This document shows, piece after piece, positions 43,477 to 51,850 of a stretch of 64,000 nucleotides of DNA. A program made the position numbers and the translations under genes. Numbering within the stretch: the stretch's first letter is position 1; every line of letters starts with the position of its first letter. This stretch comes from Xylanibacter ruminicola. GTDB taxonomy: Bacteria > Bacteroidota > Bacteroidia > Bacteroidales > Bacteroidaceae. The notes beneath the pieces were generated by a model. It was not told where the DNA came from, ran no database searches, and saw only the letters and a list, made by a program, of their open reading frames with translations. The DNA lies in NCBI GenBank assembly GCA_015060625.1, contig SUYC01000006.1, forward strand, positions 142,189 to 206,188. Reading direction: 5' to 3'.

Positions 43477-44705
43477 AGAAAGCATTCGTTTATCTCTTTG
43501 CACTCCTGCTGGTGGCCTGCAACGTGGGCAAGCAGAACAATGCCAATGGGTTCGTCACCATCAATGGGCACGACCTCATCAAACCTAATGGTGAGAAACT
43601 CCTGATTCAGGGCACCAATCTGGGCAACTGGCTGAACCCTGAGGGGTATATGTTCGGTTTCGGACGTACTAACTCGGCGTGGATGATCGACCTCATGATG
43701 AAAGAGGCCGTGGGGCCTGATGCTACAGCCGAGTTCTGGCAGCAGTTCAAGGATAACTACGTGACACGCAAGGATATCGACTTCATTGCCCATCAGGGGG
43801 CAAACACCATCCGATTGCCATTCAACTACAAGTTGTTCACCGATGAGGACTACATGGGACAGACGGGCAAGAAGGATGGCTATGAGCGTATCGACTCGGT
43901 GATCACGTGGTGTAAGGCCAATGGTCTGTATCTGATTCTGGACATGCACGACTGTCCTGGTGGACAGACGGGCGACAATATCGACGACGGACATGGCTAC
44001 CCCTGGCTCTTCGAGAGTGAACAGAGTCAGCAGTTGTTCTGCAAGATATGGCGCGAGATAGCCTATCGCTATCGCGGCGAGACCACCATCCTGGGCTACG
44101 AACTGATGAACGAGCCTATCGCTCACTATTTCGAGAACAGATACGAGTTGTATCAGAAGTTGCAGCCGGTATATAAAAAGGCGGTAGAGGCCATCCGACA
44201 GGTGGACAGAAACCACATCATCCTGTTGGGCGGTGCCCACTGGAACAGTTTCTTCTGGATGCTGAACGACACCACCTACGATGATAAGCTGATGTACACC
44301 TGTCATCGCTACGGCGGTCCGGCCACCAAGGAGGCTATCAGCCACTATATCAACTTCCGCGACTCGGTGAACCGCCCCATGTATATGGGTGAGTTCGGTC
44401 ACAACACCATGGAGTGGCAACGCGACTTCGTGAAGGTGCTGAAGGAGAACAACATCGGTTACACCTTCTGGCCTTATAAAAAGGTAGATGAGTCGTGCAT
44501 GATGGGCATCAAGCGCCCCGAGGGTTGGGATAGCATCGTGGTGAAATATGCCGAGACATCACGCAACACCTATCAGGAGTGGCGCGAGGCACGTCCTGAC
44601 CAGGCCACGTTCCGTGAGTTGCTCAAGCAGTTTGCCGAGAACTGTCGCATTGAGAACTGCACGCCGCAGGCGGAGTATATTCAAAGCATGGGATTGAAAA
44701 GGTAA
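43473..44705 (+). CDS. GH5 glycoside hydrolase lipoprotein
   Basis: 410 residues. Signal peptide with lipobox LLVACNV. The GH5 barrel shows IQGTNLGNWLNPEGYMFGF, a strand-1 phrase recalling exo-beta-1,3-glucanases, GANTIRLPFNYK, LDMHDCPGGQ, the acid/base Glu214 in YELMNEPIAHYF, and the nucleophile Glu307 in YMGEFGHNTM. With GH16 and GH3 it should shorten beta-glucan oligosaccharides. The subfamily cannot be fixed by eye. It overlaps the CotH-like gene by 4 nt (ATGA). Confidence 0.9.
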   Translation: MKKAFVYLFALLLVACNVGKQNNANGFVTINGHDLIKPNGEKLLIQGTNLGNWLNPEGYMFGFGRTNSAWMIDLMMKEAVGPDATAEFWQQFKDNYVTRKDIDFIAHQGANTIRLPFNYKLFTDEDYMGQTGKKDGYERIDSVITWCKANGLYLILDMHDCPGGQTGDNIDDGHGYPWLFESEQSQQLFCKIWREIAYRYRGETTILGYELMNEPIAHYFENRYELYQKLQPVYKKAVEAIRQVDRNHIILLGGAHWNSFFWMLNDTTYDDKLMYTCHRYGGPATKEAISHYINFRDSVNRPMYMGEFGHNTMEWQRDFVKVLKENNIGYTFWPYKKVDESCMMGIKRPEGWDSIVVKYAETSRNTYQEWREARPDQATFRELLKQFAENCRIENCTPQAEYIQSMGLKR

Positions 44706-44724
44706 AAGGGTAAAAAGGTAAAAA
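44701..44724 (+). repeat. 8-bp periodic tract at the GH5-GH3 junction
   Basis: GGTAAAAG, GGTAAAAA and GGTAAAAA follow each other; the GH5 stop codon lies inside the first unit. Confidence 0.7.
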
Positions 44725-44745
44725 ACAATTTAACTAATTATAGAA

Positions 44746-46965
44746 ATGAAGAAATTTATCATGTCAGCACTAATGATTGGCGCTACTGCAGCGGCACAGG
44801 CTCAAAACACACCTGTGTACCTCGACGAGACCAAGCCTATCGAGCAGCGCATCGACGACGCACTCAGTCGAATGACACTCGAGGAGAAGATTGCCGTGAT
44901 TCACGCGCAGTCAAAGTTTTCAAGCCCTGGTGTAAAACGTCTGGGATTCCCTGATCTGTGGACCGACGACGGTCCTCACGGTGTGCGCCCCGATGTGCTG
45001 TGGGATGAGTGGGAACAGGCTGGACAGACCAACGACTCGTGCGTGGCCTTCCCTGCCCTCACCTGTCTGGCAGCGACTTGGAATCCACAGCTGGCTCGTC
45101 TCTACGGAGAGAGTCTGGGCGAGGAGGCGCTCTATCGCAACAAGAGCGTGATGCTGGGTCCTGGCGTGAATATCTATCGCACCCCACTGGGCGGACGCAA
45201 CTTCGAATATATGGGTGAAGATCCTTGGTTGGCCTCACGCATGGTGGTGCCCTACGTGCAGGGGCTGCAGTCAAAGGGTGTGGCCGCTTGTGTGAAGCAC
45301 TACGCACTCAACAATGATGAGGAGTACCGCCATCAGGTGAACGTGATCGTGAGCGACCGTGCACTGCACGAGATCTATCTGCCTGCCTTCAAGGCGGCTG
45401 TGCAGGAGGGTGGCGCCTGGAGCATCATGGGGGCCTACAACTTGTATCAGGGTGTGCACAACTGCCACAACGCCACGATGCTGAACAAGATTCTGAAGAA
45501 GGACTGGGGCTTCGACGGTGTGGTGATCAGCGACTGGGGCGGTTGCCATGATACCGAGGAGGCTATCAAGAATGGTCTCGACCTGGAGTTCGGCTCATGG
45601 ACCAACGGTCTGAGCGAAGGTGCATCTAACGCCTACGATAACTATTATCTGGCATTGCCATATAAGAAACTGATCAAGGAGGGCAAATATACCACCGAGG
45701 AGCTCGATGAGAAGGTGCGTCGCGTGCTGCGCTTGTTCTATCGCACCACGATGAACCGACAGAAGCCCTATGGTTTCCTGTGCAGCGAGAGCCACTACCA
45801 GGCAGCACTCAAGATAGCCCAGGAGGGTATCGTGCTGCTGAAGAATGAACGTGGGTTGTTGCCTCTCAACAACCCGAAGAAAATCCTCGTGGTGGGCGAG
45901 AATGCCATCAAGATGATGACTGTGGGCGGTGGTTCATCATCGCTCAAGGCTCAGAAGGAGATTCTGCCGCTCGATGGTATCAAGGCGCGCTTTGCTGATG
46001 CTGAGGTGGACTACGCTCGTGGTTACGTGGGCGACACAGTCCAGAGCTACAACGGCGTCAAGGTTGGTCGCTCACTGTATGAGACGCGTTCGCAGACTGA
46101 GCTTACTGCCGAGGCTGTGGCCAAGGCTAAGGATGCCGACGTGGTGATTTTTGTGGGCGGACTGAACAAGAGTGACTATCAGGACTGTGAGGGTCACGAC
46201 CGCAAGAGCTACGACCTGCCTTACGCACAGAACGAGGTGATCGAGGCTATCCTGAAGGTGAACCCACGCTTGGTATATGTGAACATCTCGGGTAATGGTG
46301 CTACCCTACCCTGGATCAAGAAGGTGCCAGCCATCGTGCAGGCTTGGTTCATCGGCTCGGAGTCGGGCGAGGCCATCGCATCTGTGCTGGCAGGCGACGT
46401 GAACCCATCAGGCAAACTGCCATTCACCTGGTATGCATCGCTCGACCAGTGCGGCGCGCATGCCACAGGCAGCTATCCTGGCACATGGCGCGAGGATTAT
46501 AAGATTATCGACGAGGAGTATAAGGAGGGTATCTACGTGGGCTATCGATATACTGACAGCAAGGGCTTGAAACCGCTGTTTGCCTTTGGTCACGGACTGA
46601 GCTACACCACCTTCAAACTGGGCAAAGTAACCACTAACACCCAACACCTAACACCCAACACCCAGATGACGTTTACCGTTCCCGTAACCAATACCGGCAA
46701 AGTGGCAGGTAGCGAGATTGTACAGCTGTACGTCGCCGCCAAGCAGAGCAAGGTTGATCGCCCTGTGAAGGAGCTCAAGGCCTTCCAGAAGGTTTATCTG
46801 CAACCAGGCGAGACACAGAACGTTAGCCTGACCATCGGTGTCGATGCCGTGAGCTATTACGACGAGGCCGCCAAGGGTTGGAACGCTGAACCGGGTAGTT
46901 ACGAGGCTCTGATTGGAACAGCTTCCGACAAGCTCCCAACCAAGATCACATTCAAACTAAAATAG
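44746..46965 (+). CDS. GH3 beta-glucosidase
   Basis: 739 residues with signal peptide (MKKFIMSALMIGATAAAQA). N-terminal barrel with LWTDDGPHGVRPDV, GPGVNIYRTPLGGRNFEYMG and EDPWL, nucleophile Asp263 in VVISDWGG, then the second domain (LLKNERGLLPLNNPKKILVV) and a C-terminal fibronectin-III-like domain (VPVTNTGKVAGSEIVQLYVA). It should release glucose from the oligosaccharides made by GH16 and GH5. An odd stretch NTQHLTPNTQM between the second domain and the FnIII domain is encoded by four heptamers (46636-46663). Last gene of the locus. Confidence 0.94.
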   Translation: MKKFIMSALMIGATAAAQAQNTPVYLDETKPIEQRIDDALSRMTLEEKIAVIHAQSKFSSPGVKRLGFPDLWTDDGPHGVRPDVLWDEWEQAGQTNDSCVAFPALTCLAATWNPQLARLYGESLGEEALYRNKSVMLGPGVNIYRTPLGGRNFEYMGEDPWLASRMVVPYVQGLQSKGVAACVKHYALNNDEEYRHQVNVIVSDRALHEIYLPAFKAAVQEGGAWSIMGAYNLYQGVHNCHNATMLNKILKKDWGFDGVVISDWGGCHDTEEAIKNGLDLEFGSWTNGLSEGASNAYDNYYLALPYKKLIKEGKYTTEELDEKVRRVLRLFYRTTMNRQKPYGFLCSESHYQAALKIAQEGIVLLKNERGLLPLNNPKKILVVGENAIKMMTVGGGSSSLKAQKEILPLDGIKARFADAEVDYARGYVGDTVQSYNGVKVGRSLYETRSQTELTAEAVAKAKDADVVIFVGGLNKSDYQDCEGHDRKSYDLPYAQNEVIEAILKVNPRLVYVNISGNGATLPWIKKVPAIVQAWFIGSESGEAIASVLAGDVNPSGKLPFTWYASLDQCGAHATGSYPGTWREDYKIIDEEYKEGIYVGYRYTDSKGLKPLFAFGHGLSYTTFKLGKVTTNTQHLTPNTQMTFTVPVTNTGKVAGSEIVQLYVAAKQSKVDRPVKELKAFQKVYLQPGETQNVSLTIGVDAVSYYDEAAKGWNAEPGSYEALIGTASDKLPTKITFKLK
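46636..46663 (+). repeat. In-frame heptamer tract inside the GH3 gene
   Basis: AACACCC, AACACCT, AACACCC, AACACCC: four consecutive heptamers coding for NTQHLTPNTQ in an inter-domain linker. Confidence 0.9.
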
Positions 46966-47065
46966 ATTAGATTCATGCGTTATTTTTAATATTTAGGTAC
47001 ACATATAGTTGATATTAGTTAGTAATTAGTAGTTCCAAAAAATGATTGTATACCAGGATTAACAC

Positions 47066-47098
47066 AAAGGAGCCAGCAGTATTGCCGGCTCCTTTTTT
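47066..47098 (+). terminator. Terminator of the beta-glucan locus
   Basis: AAAGGAGCC pairs with GGCTCCTTT (GCA/TGC inside), followed by a T run. It lies between the convergent GH3 and glnN genes and may act weakly on the other strand too. Confidence 0.88.
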
Positions 47099-47117
47099 AA
47101 TTGTTTGATTTAATCGA

Positions 47118-49331
47118 TTAACGGATGAACAGCAGTTCTCTGTACTTAGGCAGTGGCCAGAGAGCATCATCAACTATCAATTCGAGCTTGTCGATCTGAT
47201 AGCGAATCTCATCGAACTTTGGCTCCACCTTATCGTGATAAGCAATAGCTTTCTCGTGCTCGTCGGTAATCTTGTTGGCCAACTTACGTGCGTCAACCAG
47301 TTCCTCAACACCTTTCTCGATGGCAAATGTGCGCTCCGAAATCTCCTGGATAATCTTCTTGTTACGTGCCGAGAGTTTATCAGCAGTATCGATGGGGAAT
47401 ACCACAGCCATGTGGTTCAGATTCGTGAGCAGCTCGCTCTGATAGCGTGTGGCTACTGGGATGATGTGGTTCATCGAGAGGTCGCCCAGCACGCGGGCCT
47501 CAATCTGGATTTTCTTGGTGTAGGTCTCCCACTTCACCTCGTTGCGGGCCTCAAGCTCCTTCTTGGTCATCACACCCAGACTCTCGAACATCTTTACGCT
47601 GGCATCGTCGAGGTAACGCTCAAAGATTTTTGGACAGCTCTTCTCAACGTCCAGACCGCGTTTCTCGGCCTCGAGAACCCACTCGTCGCTGTAGCCGTTG
47701 CCGTCGAAACGGATGGGCTTACAAGTCTTGATATCCTCGCGCAGCACGTCGATGATAGCGTGGAACTTAGCGCTGTGCTCAGTGCCAGCCAGTTTCTTCT
47801 CGAACTCAGGGATGCGGGCATCCACGCGCTTCTTAAAGTCAACCAAAGCCTCGGCCACGGCACTGTTCAGGGCAATCATAGCACTGGCACAGTTGGCCTC
47901 GCTACCCACGGCACGGAACTCAAATCGGTTACCCGTAAAGGCGAATGGCGATGTACGGTTACGATCGGTGTTATCGATGAGCAGCTCAGGGATTTCGGGG
48001 ATATCCATCTTCAGTCCCTGCTTACCAGCCATGGCGAGGAAGTCCTTATCGGCAGTCTCGATGTGGTCGAGCAGCTCCGAAACCTGCTTACCGAGGAACG
48101 ATGATACGATGGCTGGGGGTGCCTCGTTGGCGCCCAGACGGTGAGCGTTGGTAGCACTCATAATGCTGGCTTTCAACAGTCCGTTGTGCTTGTAAACACC
48201 CATCAGCGTTTCAACAATAAAGGTAGCAAAGCGCAGGTTGTCCTCGGGTGTTTTTCCAGGAGCGTGCAGCAACACACCGTTGTCGGTGCTCAAGCTCCAG
48301 TTGTTGTGCTTTCCCGAACCATTGATGCCAGCGAAAGGCTTTTCGTGAAGCAGCACACGGAAACCGTGCTTACGGGCAACACGCTTCATGACCGACATCA
48401 GCAGCATGTTATGGTCAACTGCCAGGTTAGTTTCTTCAAAGATTGGTGCCAGCTCAAACTGGTTTGGCGCCACCTCGTTATGACGGGTCTTGACAGGGAT
48501 GCCCAGTTCCAAGGCTTCAATCTCAAGATTCTTCATGAAAGCCTGCACACGCTCGGGAATAGCTCCAAAATAGTGGTCGTCCATCTGCTGGTTCTTGGCC
48601 GAATCGTGTCCCATCAGGGTGCGTCCGGTGAGCAGCAGGTCAGGACGTGCCGCATAAAGTCCTTCATCAACGAGGAAATATTCCTGTTCCCATCCAAGGT
48701 TCGAGGTTACTTTCTTCACAGTGGGATCAAAGTAATGGCAAACATCAGTAGCAGCTACGTTAACTGCATGCAAAGCGCGCAGCAGAGGAGCCTTATAGTC
48801 AAGGGCCTCGCCACTGTAACTAATAAACACTGTGGGGATACAAAGTGTATCATCTATAATAAAAACTGGAGATGTGGGATCCCATGCAGAATAACCACGA
48901 GCCTCGAATGTAGAACGGATGCCACCAGATGGGAATGAAGAAGCATCAGGTTCCTGCTGAACCAACAGCTTGCCAGAGAACTCCTCTACCATACCGCCTT
49001 TGCCATCGTGCTCGATAAACGAGTCGTGCTTCTCGGCAGTACCTTCAGTCAAAGGCTGGAACCAGTGAGTGTAGTGAGTAACGCCATTCTCTACGGCCCA
49101 CTGCTTGATACCAGCAGCTACGGCATCGGCAATGGTACGGTCCAAACGTGAGCCATTGTCGATAACGTCAATCATCTTCTCGTACACGTCCTTGGGCAGG
49201 TACTTGTACATCTTCTCACGGTTAAAAACCTTCTTGCCAAAATACTCGCAAGGTCTCTCACTTGGTGCTTTTACGTCGAGTGGCTTCTTTTTGAAAGCCT
49301 CACCGACAACCTGAAATCTTAATGCTTCCAT
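47118..49331 (-). CDS. glnN: Type III glutamine synthetase
   Basis: 737 residues, the expected length for GSIII (about 700-730) and far longer than GSI. Motifs: HYTHWFQPLTEGTAEKHDSF near the N-terminus, GGIRSTFEARGYSAWDPTSP, the metal/glutamate loop KTRHNEVAPNQFELAPIFEE, and EKPFAGINGSGKHNNWSLST. It condenses ammonia and glutamate in the cytoplasm. It starts 21 nt after dapF and has no promoter of its own that I can see, so it is probably read from the dapF promoter. gltBD lies just upstream on the same strand, forming a GS-GOGAT neighbourhood. Confidence 0.95.
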   Translation of the reverse strand: MEALRFQVVGEAFKKKPLDVKAPSERPCEYFGKKVFNREKMYKYLPKDVYEKMIDVIDNGSRLDRTIADAVAAGIKQWAVENGVTHYTHWFQPLTEGTAEKHDSFIEHDGKGGMVEEFSGKLLVQQEPDASSFPSGGIRSTFEARGYSAWDPTSPVFIIDDTLCIPTVFISYSGEALDYKAPLLRALHAVNVAATDVCHYFDPTVKKVTSNLGWEQEYFLVDEGLYAARPDLLLTGRTLMGHDSAKNQQMDDHYFGAIPERVQAFMKNLEIEALELGIPVKTRHNEVAPNQFELAPIFEETNLAVDHNMLLMSVMKRVARKHGFRVLLHEKPFAGINGSGKHNNWSLSTDNGVLLHAPGKTPEDNLRFATFIVETLMGVYKHNGLLKASIMSATNAHRLGANEAPPAIVSSFLGKQVSELLDHIETADKDFLAMAGKQGLKMDIPEIPELLIDNTDRNRTSPFAFTGNRFEFRAVGSEANCASAMIALNSAVAEALVDFKKRVDARIPEFEKKLAGTEHSAKFHAIIDVLREDIKTCKPIRFDGNGYSDEWVLEAEKRGLDVEKSCPKIFERYLDDASVKMFESLGVMTKKELEARNEVKWETYTKKIQIEARVLGDLSMNHIIPVATRYQSELLTNLNHMAVVFPIDTADKLSARNKKIIQEISERTFAIEKGVEELVDARKLANKITDEHEKAIAYHDKVEPKFDEIRYQIDKLELIVDDALWPLPKYRELLFIR

Positions 49332-49352
49332 AATTACGTTGATTTTACTTAT

Positions 49353-50201
49353 TTAATAATCGTTTTCATATGCTATTTCTCCATCGAACACGAATGCAGC
49401 AGGCCCCGTCATATACACGTGATTGTTGCTCTCACGCCACTCGATGGTGAGCGTGCCGCCATCCATCACGATCTGTGAGGTGCGAGGCGCCTTGCCTGTC
49501 AGTACAGCAGCCACGGCAGTAGCACAAGCCCCCGTGCCGCATGCTTGGGTGATACCACTTCCACGCTCCCACACACGGGTTCGGATAGCAACCTGGCCCG
49601 ATTCCTCCGTGTTGAGGGGTGAAGCAAATTCGATATTGCAGCGCTGTGGAAAGGCGAGATGGTGTTCGAGCACCTTACCCACTTCGGCCACCTGATCCAC
49701 ATCGTTGGTAAATATCACATAGTGGGGATTCCCCATCGACACAAAGGTGCCATGCCCCGGACAGCGTGAAGGCAGAAACTGCTCATCGTTATCAAATACG
49801 GGTTCGCCCATATCCACGGTTACACTCGCCACGATGCCATTGGCCACATGCAACTGCAGCACTTTAATGCCCGAGAGTGTCTGCAGTCGGATTTCGGTTT
49901 GTTCCGTCCACCCACGCTCAAACAGGTATTTTCCGATACAGCGCGACGCATTGCCGCACATCATAGCCTCACTACCGTCGGCATTAAAGATACGCATTGA
50001 GAAATCGGCATCAGGTGTCGAGGGTGTACCTATCAGCACCAGTCCGTCGGACCCGATACCCTTGTAACGATTGCTCCAGGCGATAGCAGCCTGAGCGGGG
50101 GCGCTGATGGGATACTCTATGGTATTTACATAGATGTAATCATTTCCAGCCCCATGCATCTTGGTGAAATGAATCTTTCTGAGTTGTTTGCTATTCATCA
50201 T
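49353..50201 (-). CDS. dapF: Diaminopimelate epimerase
   Basis: 282 residues. [14 protein letters not shown] at the start, the first catalytic Cys in [18 protein letters not shown] and the second in [18 protein letters not shown] (GTGA) define DapF, which converts LL- to meso-diaminopimelate for peptidoglycan and lysine. In many bacteria of this group dapF is paired with an aminotransferase; here it precedes glnN by 21 nt. Confidence 0.96.
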   Translation of the reverse strand: MMNSKQLRKIHFTKMHGAGNDYIYVNTIEYPISAPAQAAIAWSNRYKGIGSDGLVLIGTPSTPDADFSMRIFNADGSEAMMCGNASRCIGKYLFERGWTEQTEIRLQTLSGIKVLQLHVANGIVASVTVDMGEPVFDNDEQFLPSRCPGHGTFVSMGNPHYVIFTNDVDQVAEVGKVLEHHLAFPQRCNIEFASPLNTEESGQVAIRTRVWERGSGITQACGTGACATAVAAVLTGKAPRTSQIVMDGGTLTIEWRESNNHVYMTGPAAFVFDGEIAYENDY

Positions 50202-50234
50202 ACCTTAGCAATCCTATTGATTAATATCCGAGTG

Positions 50235-50242
50235 CAAAGGTA
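50235..50242 (-). promoter_or_regulatory. Promoter -7 element of dapF-glnN
   Basis: TACCTTTGCAC on the minus strand, 33 nt before the ATG at 50201. Confidence 0.75.
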
Positions 50243-50404
50243 ACACAAAATGTCAGATGTCACAAAATCTAATAACGATTTGTTGGTAGAAATATTGGAA
50301 TATTATCATTCTGCAAGCAAAAACATATGTTTTACTAACATTTTGTTATAAATCAAAAGAAAAATATCCTATTTTGTTATAATTCGTAAGTTTGATGCAA
50401 GAGT

Positions 50405-50439
50405 ACAAAAAAGCTCGCAGACGGGTTACATCTGCGAGC
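50405..50439 (-). terminator. Terminator of gltB-gltD
   Basis: GCTCGCAGA / TCTGCGAGC, a perfect 9-bp stem with a 9-nt loop, followed on the minus strand by TTTTTTG. It lies 31 nt past the gltD stop. Confidence 0.9.
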
Positions 50440-50470
50440 AAGATTTTGCATGATATGAGAAATAGGCAGC

Positions 50471-51826
50471 CTATTTCGACAGGAAGGCGTGCACCTTCTG
50501 TGCCGTCTGCCGACCGCTGGCCAAGGCGCGCACTACGAGAGACGCGCCATTGGCCGCATCGCCACAAACAAACACATTATCAGAATATTGAGGATGGTCT
50601 GGTTTCAGGAATCCCATGGCCAGCAGCACCAGTTCGGCCTTGATCACCTCGGGCTTACCCTTCTCAACCATGATGGGACGCCCACCCTCGGGATTGGGTT
50701 TCCAGTCGATCTCCTGAACTTTCACGCCCGTCAACTTACCATCTTTACCTATAAACTCCAGGGTATTGATGTTCCAGCGACGTGTGCATCCCTCCTCATG
50801 ACTCGATGTTGTCTTGAGTGTGCGCGGCCAGTTGGGCCAGGGATTCTGCGGATCGTCGGGACCCTCAACGGGCTTGGGCATAATCTCTATCTGAGTAACG
50901 CTCTTGCAGCCCTGACGGTGGGCTGTACCGATGCAGTCGGAGCCTGTGTCGCCACCACCTATCACGAGCACATCCTTGCCCTTGGCGGTGATACGCTCAT
51001 CCTTTGAGAACTCGATACCAGCGAGCACACGGTTCTGCTGCGACAACAGTTCGAGAGCGAAGTGCACGCCCTTCAGTTCGCGGCCAGGTGCCTTCAAATC
51101 GCGGGCAGTGGGGGTGCCGCTGGCGATGACGACAGCGGCGTAATCGCTGGCTAGTTCTTCTAACCCATCTAGCGCTACGGCTCTGCCGTAGCAGAAGGCT
51201 ATGCCTTCGGCCTCTAGCAGGGCAATACGCCTATCTATCACAGCCTTATTCAACTTAAAATTAGGGATACCATAGCGCAGCAATCCGCCTGCAGCCTCGT
51301 TCTTCTCAAAGACAGTTACCTCGTAGCCCATCAGGTTCAAGTCGTTGGCAGCAGCCAATCCGGCAGGACCAGCACCAATCACGGCCACCTTCTTACCATT
51401 GCGCTTGATATCGGTGCAAGGCTGAATAAATCCCTCCTGAAAGGCCATCTCGGTGATGGCGCACTCATCTTCGCGGTTGGTGGTTGGCTCGTGGTTAAAT
51501 CGGTTCAGCACACAGGCTTTTTCGCACAGGGCCGGACAGATACGACCGGTGAACTCGGGAAAGGGGTTTGTGGTACTGAGCAACTGGTAGGCCAACTCAA
51601 AGTCGCCTTTATACAAGGCGTCGTTCCACTCGGGAGCCTTGTTGCCCAGCGGACAGGCCCAATGGCAGAATGGCACGCCGCAATCCATACAGCGACTGGC
51701 CTGCAGTTTACGTTCGCGAGTGCTGAGCGTCTGCTCCACCTCGCCAAAGTCATGGATTCTATCGTGAATCGGACGGTAACCCGCCTCCTGGCGGTGTATC
51801 TCTAAAAATGCTTTTGGATTTCCCAT
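50471..51826 (-). CDS. gltD: Glutamate synthase small subunit
   Basis: 451 residues. N-terminal Fe-S region with CMDCGVPFCHWACPLGN and CPALCEKACVLN cysteines, then the FAD fold (VAVIGAGPAGLAAANDLNLM), NADPH fold (VLVIGGGDTGSDCIGTAHRQ) and a closing FVCGDAANGASLVVRALASG. It feeds electrons from NADPH to GltB. It follows gltB by 20 nt; that gap is one of the periodic tracts. Confidence 0.97.
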   Translation of the reverse strand: MGNPKAFLEIHRQEAGYRPIHDRIHDFGEVEQTLSTRERKLQASRCMDCGVPFCHWACPLGNKAPEWNDALYKGDFELAYQLLSTTNPFPEFTGRICPALCEKACVLNRFNHEPTTNREDECAITEMAFQEGFIQPCTDIKRNGKKVAVIGAGPAGLAAANDLNLMGYEVTVFEKNEAAGGLLRYGIPNFKLNKAVIDRRIALLEAEGIAFCYGRAVALDGLEELASDYAAVVIASGTPTARDLKAPGRELKGVHFALELLSQQNRVLAGIEFSKDERITAKGKDVLVIGGGDTGSDCIGTAHRQGCKSVTQIEIMPKPVEGPDDPQNPWPNWPRTLKTTSSHEEGCTRRWNINTLEFIGKDGKLTGVKVQEIDWKPNPEGGRPIMVEKGKPEVIKAELVLLAMGFLKPDHPQYSDNVFVCGDAANGASLVVRALASGRQTAQKVHAFLSK

Positions 51827-51829
51827 CTT

Positions 51830-51850
51830 ATTTAAAATTTAAAAATTTAA
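51830..51850 (-). repeat. 7/8-bp periodic tract between gltB and gltD
   Basis: On the plus strand ATTTAAA, ATTTAAA, AATTTAA. It begins at the gltB stop codon and fills most of the gap to the gltD start. Confidence 0.6.

Noticed and set aside
43392..44420. Minus-strand ORF of 342 codons across the CotH-like and GH5 genes
   Set aside because: Antisense to two genes with full catalytic motifs; no recognisable protein features.
46966..47065. A further small gene between the GH3 gene and its terminator
   Set aside because: Only short frames without start context; the region is AT-rich noncoding DNA.
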